This document shows positions 23,166 through 31,884 of a stretch of 36,565 nucleotides of DNA, one piece after another. The position numbers and the translations under genes were made by a program. The number at the start of each line of letters is the position of its first letter. The first letter of the stretch is position 1. The DNA is from Nocardioides immobilis (GTDB lineage Bacteria; Actinomycetota; Actinomycetes; Propionibacteriales; Nocardioidaceae): assembly GCF_003515065.1 (NCBI RefSeq), contig NZ_QXGH01000003.1:1-36565 (forward strand), given 5' to 3'. The notes under the pieces were generated by a model. It was not told where the DNA came from, did not search any database, and worked only from the letters and a program-made list of their open reading frames with translations.

Positions 23166-23716
23166 TGAATTCTCCCTGCCCGAGGTGAGGCGCGACCGGC
23201 ATCTGTGCGACGGAGTCGACCCACAGGTCAACGAGCCGGACTAGACCAGGTCACGCCGGACGTGCCCTCACCGACCTGTTCGCGCCCAGCCAGCGGCCAC
23301 CGGTTGGCAGCGGCGCCACTGCCATCGCCGACGTTGCCGCGACGTTCCGCGTGCCTGCCGTCATCGTTCTGCGTAACGCCGGTGCCTTCTGGTGCTAGCC
23401 GACCGATAGGGCGATCGCTGTCTGTCCCATTCCGCCTCTGCGGGTCTTGAAGGCGTAGGAGGTGCTAGTGGCTTCTCCCGGGATGACCGCAACCGCGACG
23501 GGGCGGCTGCTGCCGCACACATATCGATTTCGCTGTCGCGGACCAGGTAACCGAGTTAGTGCGCGTTATAACCGCGCCCGGGCGTTGGTCCCACAGCACC
23601 GCGTGACGACGTGAACCGCGTGGACTCGGGGACGTGACGCTGTGCCGGCAGACCTCGAGGCCCACGGCGTAGTGACCGTGACCCTCGACGCCGTAGCGGG
23701 TGAGCGGCTGGCTGTC
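23166..23716. other. 551-base intergenic stretch between two peptidase genes
   Basis: Besides the ribosome-binding site of the M14 gene at its left edge, I see no convincing gene, RNA or repeat here. Open frames have arginine- and proline-rich translations. Confidence 0.35.
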
Positions 23717-24820
23717 CTACTTCTTCTTGCCGTTCTTGCGGGCGGCCCCCGTCGTTGTCACGGGATAGTCCACCGCTGCCTGGGCGTCGACGATCCCGTG
23801 GCCGTAGCTGGTCGTGAACACCCCGGTGCCGAGCCCCGGCGTACGGGCGGTGCCGACCAGCGCGTCGTGGACGTTGGCCCGGTTGCGTCCCTGAGCGTAG
23901 AGCAGCGCGGCCACGCCCGCGACGTGCGGCGTCGCCATCGACGTGCCCGCGTAGTAGTCGTAGTCCTGCTGGCCGCACGTCTCCGACCCCGTGCCGACCG
24001 GCACGGTCGAAACGACGTCGTCCTCGCAGAACACCAGCCCGGCACCGCCCGGCGCGGCCACGGCGTCGAGGTCTGGCTTGACGGCGCCGTTGGTGTACCA
24101 CGCCGGCGTCTCGTCGGGGGTCGTCGCCGTCACGCACAGAGCGCCGGGCTCGAAGGACGGGGTGTCGCAGACGGGGAAGCTCTCGTTGCCCGCCGCGGCC
24201 ACCACGAGCACGCCCTTGGAGGTGGCGTAGGCGATGGCGTCGGTCACCGACGACTCGAGCCCGGTGATGGTGAGCGCCTGGGCTCCGGGGACGGCACCGA
24301 GGCTCAGGTTGATGACGTCGGCCCCATGATCGGCGGCATACCGGATGCCGGCGGCGATCTCCTCGAACGAGCCGCTGCCGTCCTCGAGCGACTTGATGGG
24401 CATCACTTTCGCGTCCCGGGCGACGCCGGCGACGCCGATGCCGTTGTCGGCCGCCGCGGCCACGATGCCGCTGACATGGGTGCCGTGGCTGTCGGCGGAT
24501 TGTGCGACGCCGTCCGTGCCCTCCCAGCTGCCATTGCCGCAGTAGGTCCGCTGCCGCCCGCAGTCCACCGTGGTCACGCCGGGGACCAGTTGGCCTTGCA
24601 GGTCGGGATGGTTCAGGTCGACGCCGGAGTCCACGACGGCGACAACGACACCGGAACCCGTGGAGGTGGCCCACGCCGCCGCAGCCCGGACCTGGTCCAG
24701 GCCCCACTGCTGTGACCGCAGTGGATCGTTGGTCGCGGCGTCGGCGGGACCGCTGATGGCGGTCGTGGCGACGGTGGCCAGGAGGGCACCGAGGATGCTG
24801 ATGGTCTTGCGCAGGGGCAT
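23717..24820 (-). CDS. secreted S8 (subtilisin-like) serine peptidase
   Basis: This encodes 367 residues from the ATG at 24820 behind a strong GGAGGG. A signal peptide (RKTISILGALLATVATTAISGPADAA) comes first, with little or no propeptide, so the enzyme may fold unaided or be short of an inhibitor domain. The catalytic triad is complete: Asp64 in VVDSGVDLNHPDL, His112 in SHGTHVSG, and Ser294 in GTSMATPHVAG. The oxyanion asparagine is Asn212 in AAAGNES. Six cysteines in the mature part suggest disulfides. The C-terminus ends in a basic run (ARKNGKKK) rather than a wall-sorting signal. It is probably co-functional, but not co-transcribed, with the M14 peptidase about 550 bases downstream. Confidence 0.94.
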   Translation of the reverse strand: MPLRKTISILGALLATVATTAISGPADAATNDPLRSQQWGLDQVRAAAAWATSTGSGVVVAVVDSGVDLNHPDLQGQLVPGVTTVDCGRQRTYCGNGSWEGTDGVAQSADSHGTHVSGIVAAAADNGIGVAGVARDAKVMPIKSLEDGSGSFEEIAAGIRYAADHGADVINLSLGAVPGAQALTITGLESSVTDAIAYATSKGVLVVAAAGNESFPVCDTPSFEPGALCVTATTPDETPAWYTNGAVKPDLDAVAAPGGAGLVFCEDDVVSTVPVGTGSETCGQQDYDYYAGTSMATPHVAGVAALLYAQGRNRANVHDALVGTARTPGLGTGVFTTSYGHGIVDAQAAVDYPVTTTGAARKNGKKK

Positions 24821-25099
24821 GCCGAACCCTCCGAGTGAGTGGACATCCGGTGCAACGAGCCTCGGCGGCGGAGGTCACGGCATGCCGCACGACGGCGGGC
24901 ACGTCGGCGGACGTGTCCGCCCCGACGCCGGCCGAACCTGATCACTTGGGCGCGCGGCGATGACCGCGCGGTTCTTCGAGAAGCCGCCGACGGACCTTCT
25001 CTGAGCCGGCTACCTACACTCGGGACACGATCGCGCCACGGCGACTCCCACGAGGGTGACCAGCCTCCGGTCGGCGACCAGTGGCGCCAGCGAGCTCAG

Positions 25100-25378
25100 C
25101 TCGGCTTCGCGTCTAGCTGGCTGGCCAGGCTCTGCGCCCGGGCCGAGCGTTGGCCCGAAGCCGCCACGATGGCCACCGCTGTGGACAGGATCACCCGTGA
25201 GTCGTGGCTGAGCTGGGGCGACGAGACCGTAGGCCGGCGTGCGGCGCTCCACGACGCGATCCGCAGTGCTCTGACGCCCGAGGAGTTCGACAGGTTCTGG
25301 CAGCTCGGCGTCGAGATGTCCACCGACGAGGCCGCCAGGCTCGCTGCCCGCATATGCCTCGACGGCCCGCCGGGCTGA
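25100..25378 (+). pseudogene. possible C-terminal remnant of a LuxR/ATPase-type regulator
   Basis: The last 90 residues of this frame (ASSWLARLCARAERWPEAATM, then ALHDAIRSALTPEEFDRFWQLGVEMSTDEAARLA) resemble the helical-repeat C-terminus of large AAA-LuxR or AfsR-type regulators, with the typical closing 'L..e.f...w..G..ms..EA..LA'. No ATPase or helix-turn-helix domain is present upstream, and translation before about 25100 looks non-coding. It is most likely the tail of a deleted gene. A small free-standing protein starting at the ATG at 25169 cannot be excluded. Confidence 0.4.
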
Positions 25379-25384
25379 TTGCGG

Positions 25385-25625
25385 CCGGCCACCGCTCGGT
25401 GGAACGTCACGCTCCCGGCGTCGCCAAAGTAGTAGCCGGCGTTGCCGATTGTGGTAACCAGCCCGTTGCTCTAGGAGACGTTTGAGATCGTCACCGTCAG
25501 AGCGGTGGAGTCGATGTTCACCGTGATCTCGTGGTGGCCGCGCTGGTGTTGCCGGCGACGTCGGAGGCCGCGGCGGTGACCGTGTGCGCTCTAGCCGCGG
25601 GCCACGCCATGCCGACAGTGTCTTT
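25385..25625 (-). pseudogene. bacterial Ig-like domain remnant, frameshifted and stopped
   Basis: Reading leftward, one frame gives AHTVTAAASDVAGNTSAATT, which is a typical strand pair of bacterial Ig-like or HYR repeats. At about 25530 the sense jumps to another frame giving EITVNIDSTALTVTISNVS, then TAG, and the same frame continues as SNGLVTTIGNAGYYFGDAGSV. This is the expected continuation of an Ig-like repeat protein broken by a frameshift and a stop. The parental protein was probably a large secreted or surface protein. Nothing else of it remains. Confidence 0.5.
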
Positions 25626-25639
25626 TAGTGGGCTATGCA

Positions 25640-26122
25640 GCGGGCCTCGGTTCGCCTGCGCCGCAACCATCCCGTATGACGAACGGCGTACGGCGACACC
25701 GGACGCCCGTCGCCGATGCCGCGGCGGCCGTTCGTCATCGCCGGAAGGGGATCCGCTTGCGGTGACCAACCCTCCGACTGCCGAGCCATAGCCCTCGGCG
25801 CCGTAGACGGTTCGCCTATCGGAACGTCGGCCGACCCTAGTCCGGGCAACCCTCGAATGAGACTACTTCCGTGGCGACCAGAACGCAGAACCCTGGCTTT
25901 GGCGGTGATGCTCACGGTCAACCGCCTGGTCGACGCGGCGGACACCACGCTCTGGGCGGCTCCTCAGTGCCGCCGGTAGGAACGCATCACGGCCGGATGA
26001 GGCTGCGCACGCCGCGCGCGGCCAAGGGGGTTCGGGCCGCGTCCTACCGTAGCCGCGTCAGTGCGCCCGTTTCAGACCACATCGACGATGAACGGCGAAC
26101 TTGACGGCACGGCGATCGACGG
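25640..26122. other. 483-base gap with no recognised gene
   Basis: No frame on either strand gives a recognisable protein, and no RNA gene or repeat is evident. Confidence 0.35.
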
Positions 26123-26551
26123 CTATCGGACGCCGTGTCTCGAGGAAGCGACGGTGCGGAGGGCGGAGATGAGCCGCTCCGCGATGCCGTCCTTGTCGAA
26201 GAAATCGGCGGCGCCGGCGGCGAGAGCGTTGTTCGCGAGTCCGCCGTCGACGCTGATCGCGATCGCGGGGATGTGGAGCTCACCGCTGATGGCGCGGAGG
26301 AGTCCGAGCCCGTCGGCCGGGTCGGGCAGGTGCATGTCGATCAGAGCGACGGTCGGCCGGTGCTCCCGGGCAAGGGTGAGTGCGCCGGCGGCGGTACCGG
26401 CAGCACCGACGACCTCGAAGTCGGCCGAGGTGGTGAGCAGGGTCGACAGCGCGATTCGTACGCGGTGGTCGTCGTCGGCGATCAGCACGCGAATGGGCAG
26501 GACTGGGACCACCTGCTGCTCCTCGGGGCGGACGTAGGTCACTTGCCCCAA
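26123..26551 (-). CDS. single-domain response regulator
   Basis: This encodes 142 residues from a TTG at 26551; a GTG at 26512 would remove 13 unstructured residues and may be the true start. It is a stand-alone receiver domain: the acidic pocket ADDDH near residue 26, phospho-acceptor Asp72 in ALIDMHLPDPADG, the threonine/serine position (AISVDGG) and the conserved lysine in FFDKDG. There is no output domain, so it must act through protein contact, as a phosphate sink or anti-partner. It lies 81 bases downstream of the kinase-regulator pair on the same strand and may be fed by that kinase. Confidence 0.85.
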   Translation of the reverse strand: MGQVTYVRPEEQQVVPVLPIRVLIADDDHRVRIALSTLLTTSADFEVVGAAGTAAGALTLAREHRPTVALIDMHLPDPADGLGLLRAISGELHIPAIAISVDGGLANNALAAGAADFFDKDGIAERLISALRTVASSRHGVR

Positions 26552-26632
26552 GTCAACCGGTGGCCCGCCGGGCTGGCGATGGGCTTTCGACCCGGCTCGG
26601 CCGCGACATCTGTCGTGGTCCGGGCTCGAGGC

Positions 26633-27301
26633 TCAGAGTGGCGCGAGGCCTTCCCGGATCGCCCACAGGGCGGCTTGGGTGCGCGAGGCGAGGTTGAGCT
26701 TGACCAACACGTTGCTGACGTGGGTGCGTGCGGTGCGCTCGCTGATCACGAGGGTGTCGGCGATCTCCCGGTTGGAGTAGCCGCGCGCGACGAGCACGAG
26801 TACGTCGCGTTCGCGTGCGGTCAGTGCTGTCGCCGTGTGCGCGGGCGCTATGAGGAGCTGGGTGAGCTTGCGGGCCACGACCGGATCGAGGTGGACCTCC
26901 CCGTCGTGGGCTGCCCGGATCGCGGCGGCCAGGTCGTCGGCTTCGGCGTCCTTGAGCAGGTAGCCGGCCGCGCCAGCCTCGAGTGCGGCGTGCACTCGCT
27001 CGGCCTCGCTGAAGCTGGTGAGGGCGACGACCTGCACGTCGGGGTAGCGCTGCCTGACCTCGGCCGTCGCGCCGACTCCGTCGAGCCTGGGCATGAGCAG
27101 GTCCATGAGTACGACGTCGGGCAGCGTGTCGGACCTCGCGCGGACGGCAAGCTCGTCCAGCGCGGCCTGTCCGTCGGCCGCCTCGCCGATGACCTCGATG
27201 TCGGACAGCATCGAGAGGAAGGCCCGCATGCCGCTACGGACCACCTTGTGGTCGTCGACGAGGAACACCCGGATGGGGCGTTCGCCGGGTTGCTGCGTCA
27301 T
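26633..27301 (-). CDS. NarL/FixJ-family response regulator
   Basis: This encodes 222 residues from the ATG at 27301, which overlaps the kinase stop by ATGA. The receiver domain has FLVDDH, phospho-acceptor Asp67 in VVLMDLLMPRLDG, SFSEAE and YLLKDAEADD. The LuxR-type helix-turn-helix at about residues 160-215 (LTARERDVLVLVARGYSNREIADTL split across the two helices, then THVSNVLVKLNLASRTQA) is complete. It is the cognate DNA-binding partner of the upstream kinase and probably controls its own operon. The downstream single-domain regulator may compete for phosphate. Confidence 0.95.
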   Translation of the reverse strand: MTQQPGERPIRVFLVDDHKVVRSGMRAFLSMLSDIEVIGEAADGQAALDELAVRARSDTLPDVVLMDLLMPRLDGVGATAEVRQRYPDVQVVALTSFSEAERVHAALEAGAAGYLLKDAEADDLAAAIRAAHDGEVHLDPVVARKLTQLLIAPAHTATALTARERDVLVLVARGYSNREIADTLVISERTARTHVSNVLVKLNLASRTQAALWAIREGLAPL

Positions 27302-28950
27302 GGCCGCACCGACGCGGCGTCGCTGTCTGCGTCGTACGTCGGGCCGGGCGGCGGCTCCAGGTGCAGAACCGCCGGCAGCACGGCCCGGACGCGTGAGCCG
27401 GCCGACGAGCTCTCGACCACCAGGCGGCCCCCGAGGCGCTCGGTGCGCTCCCGCATGGAGTCCATGCCGAGGTGTCCGGGGTGCGGAGCGCTGGGCTCGA
27501 ACCCGACACCGTCATCGTCGATCTCCACCACCAGGGTGCCGGGGTCGGCCGCTGCCTGGACCAGACGGATGACGACGTGCTCGGGCTGGGCGTGCTTGAC
27601 GCAGTTGTGGAGCGCCTCCTGCACCACGCGGAACAGCTCCTCCTCGGCCACCTCGTCCAGCGACAGCCGGTCGTCCTCGGTGTGCACGCGCACGTCGAAC
27701 CCCTCCCGCGCCGCGACGGCGGCGGCGTGCTTGCGCACCGCCGCGCTCAGACCCTCCTCATGCAACGCCTCGGGACGCAGCTGGAAGATCAGTGCGCGCA
27801 TCTCGGCGAGCGCGCCCTGGGTGAGCTCGAGCAGCTGCGCCACACCCCGCGCCACGGGGGCGTCCGGGTCCACACCCGACTGCTGGGCCGCCATCTGGAC
27901 CGCGCGGGCGTGCAGACTCATCGAGAACAGTGCCTGCGAGACCGAGTCGTGCAGCTCACGCGCCAGCCGGTGGCGTTCCTCCAACGCCGCCTTGCCCTCC
28001 AGGTCTCCGAGCAGCTGCGCGTTGTCGACGGCGACCGCCACCTGGTCGGCCATCACGCCGAGGAAGGCGGTGTCCTCCTCGGTGGGGTCATGTCCTGCGG
28101 GATAGAACGCGTCGAGCACTCCCAGACCGTGGTCACGGGCGACCAGCGGAACCGCCACGACGGACGTCCAGGCAGCTTCTGCGATCGACTCGTGCAGCGG
28201 CTCGTACCGGGGATCCTCGAGCATGCGCTGCACGTCGCGCCGAATCGCGGGCCGCCGCGCCTCGAACGCCTCCAGGGTCGCCATGGGGGCACCCCGCTGG
28301 CGACTTCTCTCGATGCTCCCCAGGAAGTCCTCGGGAAGCCCGGCCGTCCCCGCCATCCGGAACGCGTGAGTGTGCGGATCGATCAGCACGATCGCGCAGG
28401 CCACCGCCCCGGTCGGCGCGAGCGCGTCGGCGGCGACCCGGTCCAGGACCTGCTGGAGCGACCGCGCGTAGGACAGGCTGGACGCGGTCCGGGCGAACGC
28501 GGCCAGCTGACGTTGGTGCTGCCGAGCATCGGTGACGTCGCGGAACATCACCGCGGTCCGCCACCCCTGCCCGTCGACGAACCCGTTCTCGACATACGCC
28601 AGTGCTCGGCGGCCCCTGTCGCCGACGGCGACGTCCACGTACCGGCTCCGGACGTCACCCGGATACACGGGCTCGCCCGGGCCGGCCGTGTCGGCAGGGA
28701 CGAACGGCGCCTCCCGTCCGACGAGGTCGTCGAGACCGGCGCCCATGATCCGGCAACCGGCCGTGTTGACGTACAGCCATCGGCGGTCGGCGTCGAGGAG
28801 CGCGATCCCGAGTGCCGCGTCCCGGACCAGGGTGGCGAGCACGCTGTCCCGGGGCACCGCAGCCGGCCGACCACGCAGCTCCAGGGGATCGCGTGCTCGC
28901 CGATCGCGGTCGCTCCCGGCTGCCGTCTTGGTCGATGCTGGCTGGTCCAT
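27298..28950 (-). CDS. PAS-GAF sensor histidine kinase of the NarX/DevS type
   Basis: This encodes 550 residues from the ATG at 28950, with GGAGG just upstream. Domains in order: a PAS domain at about 35-155 (ALGIALLDADRRWLYVNTAG), a GAF domain at about 160-320, the HisKA_3 dimerisation helix with phospho-acceptor His in RLARELHDSVSQALFSMSL (about residue 340), and an HATPase domain ending in DDGVGFEP and GHLGMDSMRERTERLGGRL. There is no transmembrane segment, so it is cytosolic. GAF domains in this class can bind haem (as in DevS), but the haem ligand cannot be assigned here. It likely phosphorylates the overlapping NarL-type regulator. A small gene diverges from it at 29137. Confidence 0.94.
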   Translation of the reverse strand: MDQPASTKTAAGSDRDRRARDPLELRGRPAAVPRDSVLATLVRDAALGIALLDADRRWLYVNTAGCRIMGAGLDDLVGREAPFVPADTAGPGEPVYPGDVRSRYVDVAVGDRGRRALAYVENGFVDGQGWRTAVMFRDVTDARQHQRQLAAFARTASSLSYARSLQQVLDRVAADALAPTGAVACAIVLIDPHTHAFRMAGTAGLPEDFLGSIERSRQRGAPMATLEAFEARRPAIRRDVQRMLEDPRYEPLHESIAEAAWTSVVAVPLVARDHGLGVLDAFYPAGHDPTEEDTAFLGVMADQVAVAVDNAQLLGDLEGKAALEERHRLARELHDSVSQALFSMSLHARAVQMAAQQSGVDPDAPVARGVAQLLELTQGALAEMRALIFQLRPEALHEEGLSAAVRKHAAAVAAREGFDVRVHTEDDRLSLDEVAEEELFRVVQEALHNCVKHAQPEHVVIRLVQAAADPGTLVVEIDDDGVGFEPSAPHPGHLGMDSMRERTERLGGRLVVESSSAGSRVRAVLPAVLHLEPPPGPTYDADSDAASVRP

Positions 28951-29136
28951 CGCGCCTCCAGAGGAGATATCCCCACTGTAGAACCGGCGTACGACGGATG
29001 TCGCGGGGGACGTCGGACAGATGACGCGTCGCGCCCGCGCCGAACTGCAGTCACGAAACCGGCCGGCTGTCCAATGTCCCCGGCGTGGATCCCGAGGACG
29101 CTGGAAGGAGCACGAAGGGCGGCCGAAGGAGGAGAC

Positions 29137-29307
29137 GTGAACGCCACTGCACCCGAGCAACACGCACAGTTCGAGCGAGGTGTGAACGACGGCCGCAACT
29201 GCCGGCGTCTCGACCAGCCGATCCCGGCGCTCCAAGGCGGCGCCTACGCCGTCGGCTTCCTCTTCGGCTACCGGGCGGAGCGGGGTACAACGTTCGACCT
29301 CGCATAG
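29137..29307 (+). CDS. small hypothetical protein, RMF-like pattern
   Basis: This starts at a GTG at 29137 with AAGGAGGA at an ideal distance and encodes 56 residues. The pattern FERGVNDGRNCRRL, PALQGGAYAVGFLFGYRAE loosely resembles ribosome-modulation-factor-like small proteins (glycine-aromatic repeats with a GF..GY core), but similarity is weak. The strong ribosome-binding site is the best evidence that it is real. It lies between the divergent sensor kinase and the DevR-like regulator, so it may belong to the same stress response. Confidence 0.55.
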   Translation: MNATAPEQHAQFERGVNDGRNCRRLDQPIPALQGGAYAVGFLFGYRAERGTTFDLA

Positions 29308-29409
29308 CCGCCGCCCACCGACGCCGGGACTGCCGACGACGCACCCTGGCGAGCGCCCCCGGCCGCGCGCACCGTGGCCCAACCGCCCCAGGAGGCGTAG
29401 AACTGACCT

Positions 29410-30072
29410 GTGCAGGGATACCTCACCCCGAGACTGCGGGTCTTCCTCCTCGACGATCACAACATCGTTCGTCGGGGGCTCCGTGACCTGTTGGACACCA
29501 AGCTGGACATCACGGTGGTCGGCGAATCGGGTTCCGCACGCCAGGCGGCGCAGAGGATCCTGGAGCTCAAGCCGGACGTCATGGTGCTCGACGTGCACCT
29601 GCAGGACGGCAGCGGCGTGCAGGTCTGCCGCGAGGTCCGATCGAGCGACCCCTCGATCAAGGGCCTGCTGCTCACGTCGTACGACGAGGAGGCGGCGCTG
29701 ATCTCGATGATCCTGGCGGGTGCCGAGGGTTACGTGCTCAAGCTGGCCGAGAGCCTCGACATCACCGCCGCGATTCACCGGGTCGGCGCCGGCGAGCGGC
29801 TGGTCGACGCGGTCAAGACCGAGCGGGTGACTGCGGAGCTGCTGGCAACCCTGAAGGACATCAGTCCTGCCCTGACCGAGCACGAGCAGCAGATACTCAC
29901 CCACGCCCTCGGGGGCCTCACGAACGGGCAGATCGCGGAGCGCCTCGGCGTGGCCGAAGAGTCCCTCGGCACCGATCTCGCGCCCCTGCTCGAAAGACTG
30001 ACAAACCGGTCGAACTGGCATCGGCCAGCAAGCGGAGCGCACGGACCGGGCAAGCATCGACGCCACGACTGA
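29410..30072 (+). CDS. DevR/DosR-like response regulator with divergent output domain
   Basis: This encodes 220 residues from a GTG at 29410. AGGAGG is present but about 14 bases upstream, too far for an ideal site. The receiver (LRVFLLDDHNIVRRGLRDLL, Asp61 in VLDVHLQDGSGV, LLLTSYDEEA, Lys111 in YVLKLAESL) closely follows DevR/DosR. The output region begins normally (LTEHEQQILTHALGGLTNGQIAERLGVAE) but the recognition helix, usually TVKNYVSRLLAKLGM, reads ESLGTDLAPLLERLTNRSNW. The region after it is a basic, low-complexity tail. DNA recognition is therefore probably altered or lost. Its kinase may be the divergent PAS-GAF protein. Confidence 0.85.
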   Translation: MQGYLTPRLRVFLLDDHNIVRRGLRDLLDTKLDITVVGESGSARQAAQRILELKPDVMVLDVHLQDGSGVQVCREVRSSDPSIKGLLLTSYDEEAALISMILAGAEGYVLKLAESLDITAAIHRVGAGERLVDAVKTERVTAELLATLKDISPALTEHEQQILTHALGGLTNGQIAERLGVAEESLGTDLAPLLERLTNRSNWHRPASGAHGPGKHRRHD

Positions 30073-30137
30073 GAATGGACCTGGCTTCGCTCACCTTCGT
30101 GTGCGCGGTCAACTGCCCGCACCGGTACTGATCGCCG

Positions 30138-30468
30138 TCAGCACCTGGCCGACGAGTCGTCAGCACGCTGTGCCAGCTCAGGGTCGAGACGCGCGCCCTC
30201 GACGTTGATGTACACCAGGCGGTGCGTCGCACGGGTGTCCCCGGCGGCGAGGAAGGCGGCCGTCTCGGCATCCCCGCGGAGGCGGGGGTTGCCGTCGCGG
30301 GCCAAGCGTGCGGCCATGACCGCCACGTGCGAGCCCACCGCGGTGATCCGCAAAGGCACCTCGGTGGCGGCTCGCATGGCGGTCGCAACCCGCTCCTGGC
30401 GGTCGGGGGCGTCCCGCGGGAGTCGCAGCGCTTCGAGCACCCTGCCGGAGGCATCGAGGTGGCTCAGC
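30138..30468 (-). pseudogene. formimidoyltetrahydrofolate cyclodeaminase-family remnant
   Basis: The frame opens after a TAG at about 30468 and reads GRVLEALRLPRDAPDRQERVATAMRAATEVPLRI, AVGSHVAVMAARLARDGNPRLRGDAETAAFLAAG, and RLVYINVEG. This matches the C-terminal helical bundle of the FTCD_C cyclodeaminase/cyclohydrolase family (the 'RLPK', 'ATEVPL' and 'GN..L.SDA' motifs). The N-terminal half of the domain, with the remaining folate-site residues, is missing, and no start codon with a ribosome-binding site precedes it. It is a 5'-truncated remnant directly joined to the Abi-like remnant upstream. Confidence 0.7.
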
Positions 30469-30895
30469 TACCGACCACATCGCCCGCGTGCTGATCATCT
30501 TGCTGCTGATCATCTTGCTTGTGCTGCTCTTCTTGATCCTCTTCGTCTTCGACCTGGTCGGGCCGCGAGGCGATGAGGGCTGGGACCCGGGTGGTGGCCT
30601 TGATGTGGACGGCCAGCGAAGCCTCGATGAAGTCGGCGAGCTCGAGCAACAACGTGTGCCTGCGCCGCAGTCCTCGGCGAGCACCGGTTTCGTGGTGCGC
30701 GACCCCGTTGCGGAGGTCGTGCAACTCGCCGGCGCGGAGGTCGACCACGGGCCGGGCGGTGCCTGCCGGGAACGCGTGGTGCAGGTAGGGACGCCACAGC
30801 GAGACATCGTGCGCGCTGGAACTGAGGTAGCGCCGGAACCCGAACATCAGCTGAGCGACGATCTTCCCGGATGCGGCTTTGTCGAAGGAGCTGAG
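30464..30895 (-). pseudogene. Abi-like (abortive-infection-type) protein C-terminal remnant
   Basis: The frame opens after a TGA at 30896-30898 and reads DKAASGKIVAQLMFGFRRYLSSSAHDVSLWRPYLHHAFPAG (in two blocks), then LHDLRNGVAHHETG and ADFIEASLAVHIKATTRVPALIASRP. The FGFWRYL-like block and the RNxxAHHE motif are typical of Abi_2-like and HEPN-type proteins of actinobacteria. Those proteins are about 200-300 residues, so the N-terminal half is gone. The last 30 residues form an acidic, glutamine-rich low-complexity tail encoded by a tandem repeat. It probably does not function; the intact family is linked to phage defence. Confidence 0.6.
30490..30519. repeat. 15-base tandem direct repeat
   Basis: GCTGATCATCTTGCT occurs at 30490-30504 and again at 30505-30519 with no gap. 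It lies in a low-complexity stretch rich in CTG, ATC and TTC. On the minus strand it codes for the acidic/glutamine tail of the Abi-like remnant; on the plus strand it would code for a run of Leu and Ile. Confidence 0.85.
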
Positions 30896-30926
30896 TCACA
30901 CGCCCAGGGCGGGGCCGGGATATGCG

Positions 30927-31625
30927 TTAGGTGCCCGGCTCGGCGTTACCAGTCGTCTCGGTCTCGCCGCCGATCTCGACGAGGGCGACGGTGATGTTGT
31001 CCGGCCCGCCCCTATCGATGGCCGCGCGCCAGAGCTGGAAGACCGCCTTGCCGCCAAAGTGGTCCAGGAGGATCGCCGCGATGTCCGCGTCCGGGACGAC
31101 GTCGCTGAGCCCGTCACTGCACACCAGGAAGCGACTCTCGGGGCCGAGCGGCAGCGTTCGGACGTGGGGGTGGACCTCCGTCCTCTCGGGATGACCGCCC
31201 AGGGTCTGGGTGACGATGACCGTATGGGTCTCGCCGGGGGCGAGCGGTGGGCTGTCGTCGATGCCGACCAGGCTCAGGCCGCCAGGCCCCGCCCTGTAGA
31301 CCCGGCTATCGCCGACGTTGAAGACCAGCACCGAGTCGGCGGTCACGCAGACACCGGCGACCGTCGTGCCCATCATGGTCCGTGACGGGTCGGCGGCGGC
31401 CTCCCGGTAGACCGTCTCGTTGCACGCCATCAGCGCTGCCCGCACACGCGCCTCGTCGCTCAGCTCGGGACCGACTCGTGCCAGCTGAAGCGCGACCAGG
31501 CTGCTGGCGTACTCCCCGGCAGGATGCCCACCGAGCCCGTCGGCGACGGCAACAACGACCGAGCTGACCAGCGCTGAGGTGCTCCGAGCAACCCCTGTTG
31601 GGGCCCCGAGCCTCTCCAGTGGGCG
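30927..31625 (-). pseudogene. PP2C-family serine/threonine phosphatase, 5'-truncated
   Basis: The frame opens after a TGA at 31626 and reads VVVAVADGLGGHPAGEYASSL, then GTTVAGVCVTADSVLVFNVGDSRVYRAG, SRFLVCSDGLSDVV and GGPDNITVALVEI. These are the PP2C motifs for metal-binding aspartates and the GDSR loop. The family normally has about 30-40 further N-terminal residues with the R-x-x-NEDS block, which is absent. The only in-frame start is a GTG at 31445, which would also remove the ADGLGGH motif. Catalytic competence is doubtful. The intact enzyme would dephosphorylate Ser/Thr proteins opposite Pkn-type kinases; no kinase lies nearby. Confidence 0.75.
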
Positions 31626-31884
31626 TCATGCAGCCGCCGAAAGCCAGACCTATGACGAGATCTCGTCACGAATGACTACAAGACTCGGCCTTTCCGACGC
31701 ACCGACTCGTGGTTCGGGACCCGAAGGGTCGGAAAGCGCAAGAGATTGCCGGATTCGCCAGTTGCAACGAGGCAGGGCATTTCCGTCCTTGACTCGATAT
31801 CTGCCGGGCCGGCCGCAATTCACAGATCGCGACTTGGGAATGCTGATGCCGCGACGACCCGGGCGCGGTCGGCACTCGGTGACG

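Noticed and set aside
30488..30994. plus-strand frame starting with a hydrophobic run
   Set aside because: Not called as a gene because it lies antisense to a better-supported remnant and only its first 22 residues look protein-like; kept as a finding.
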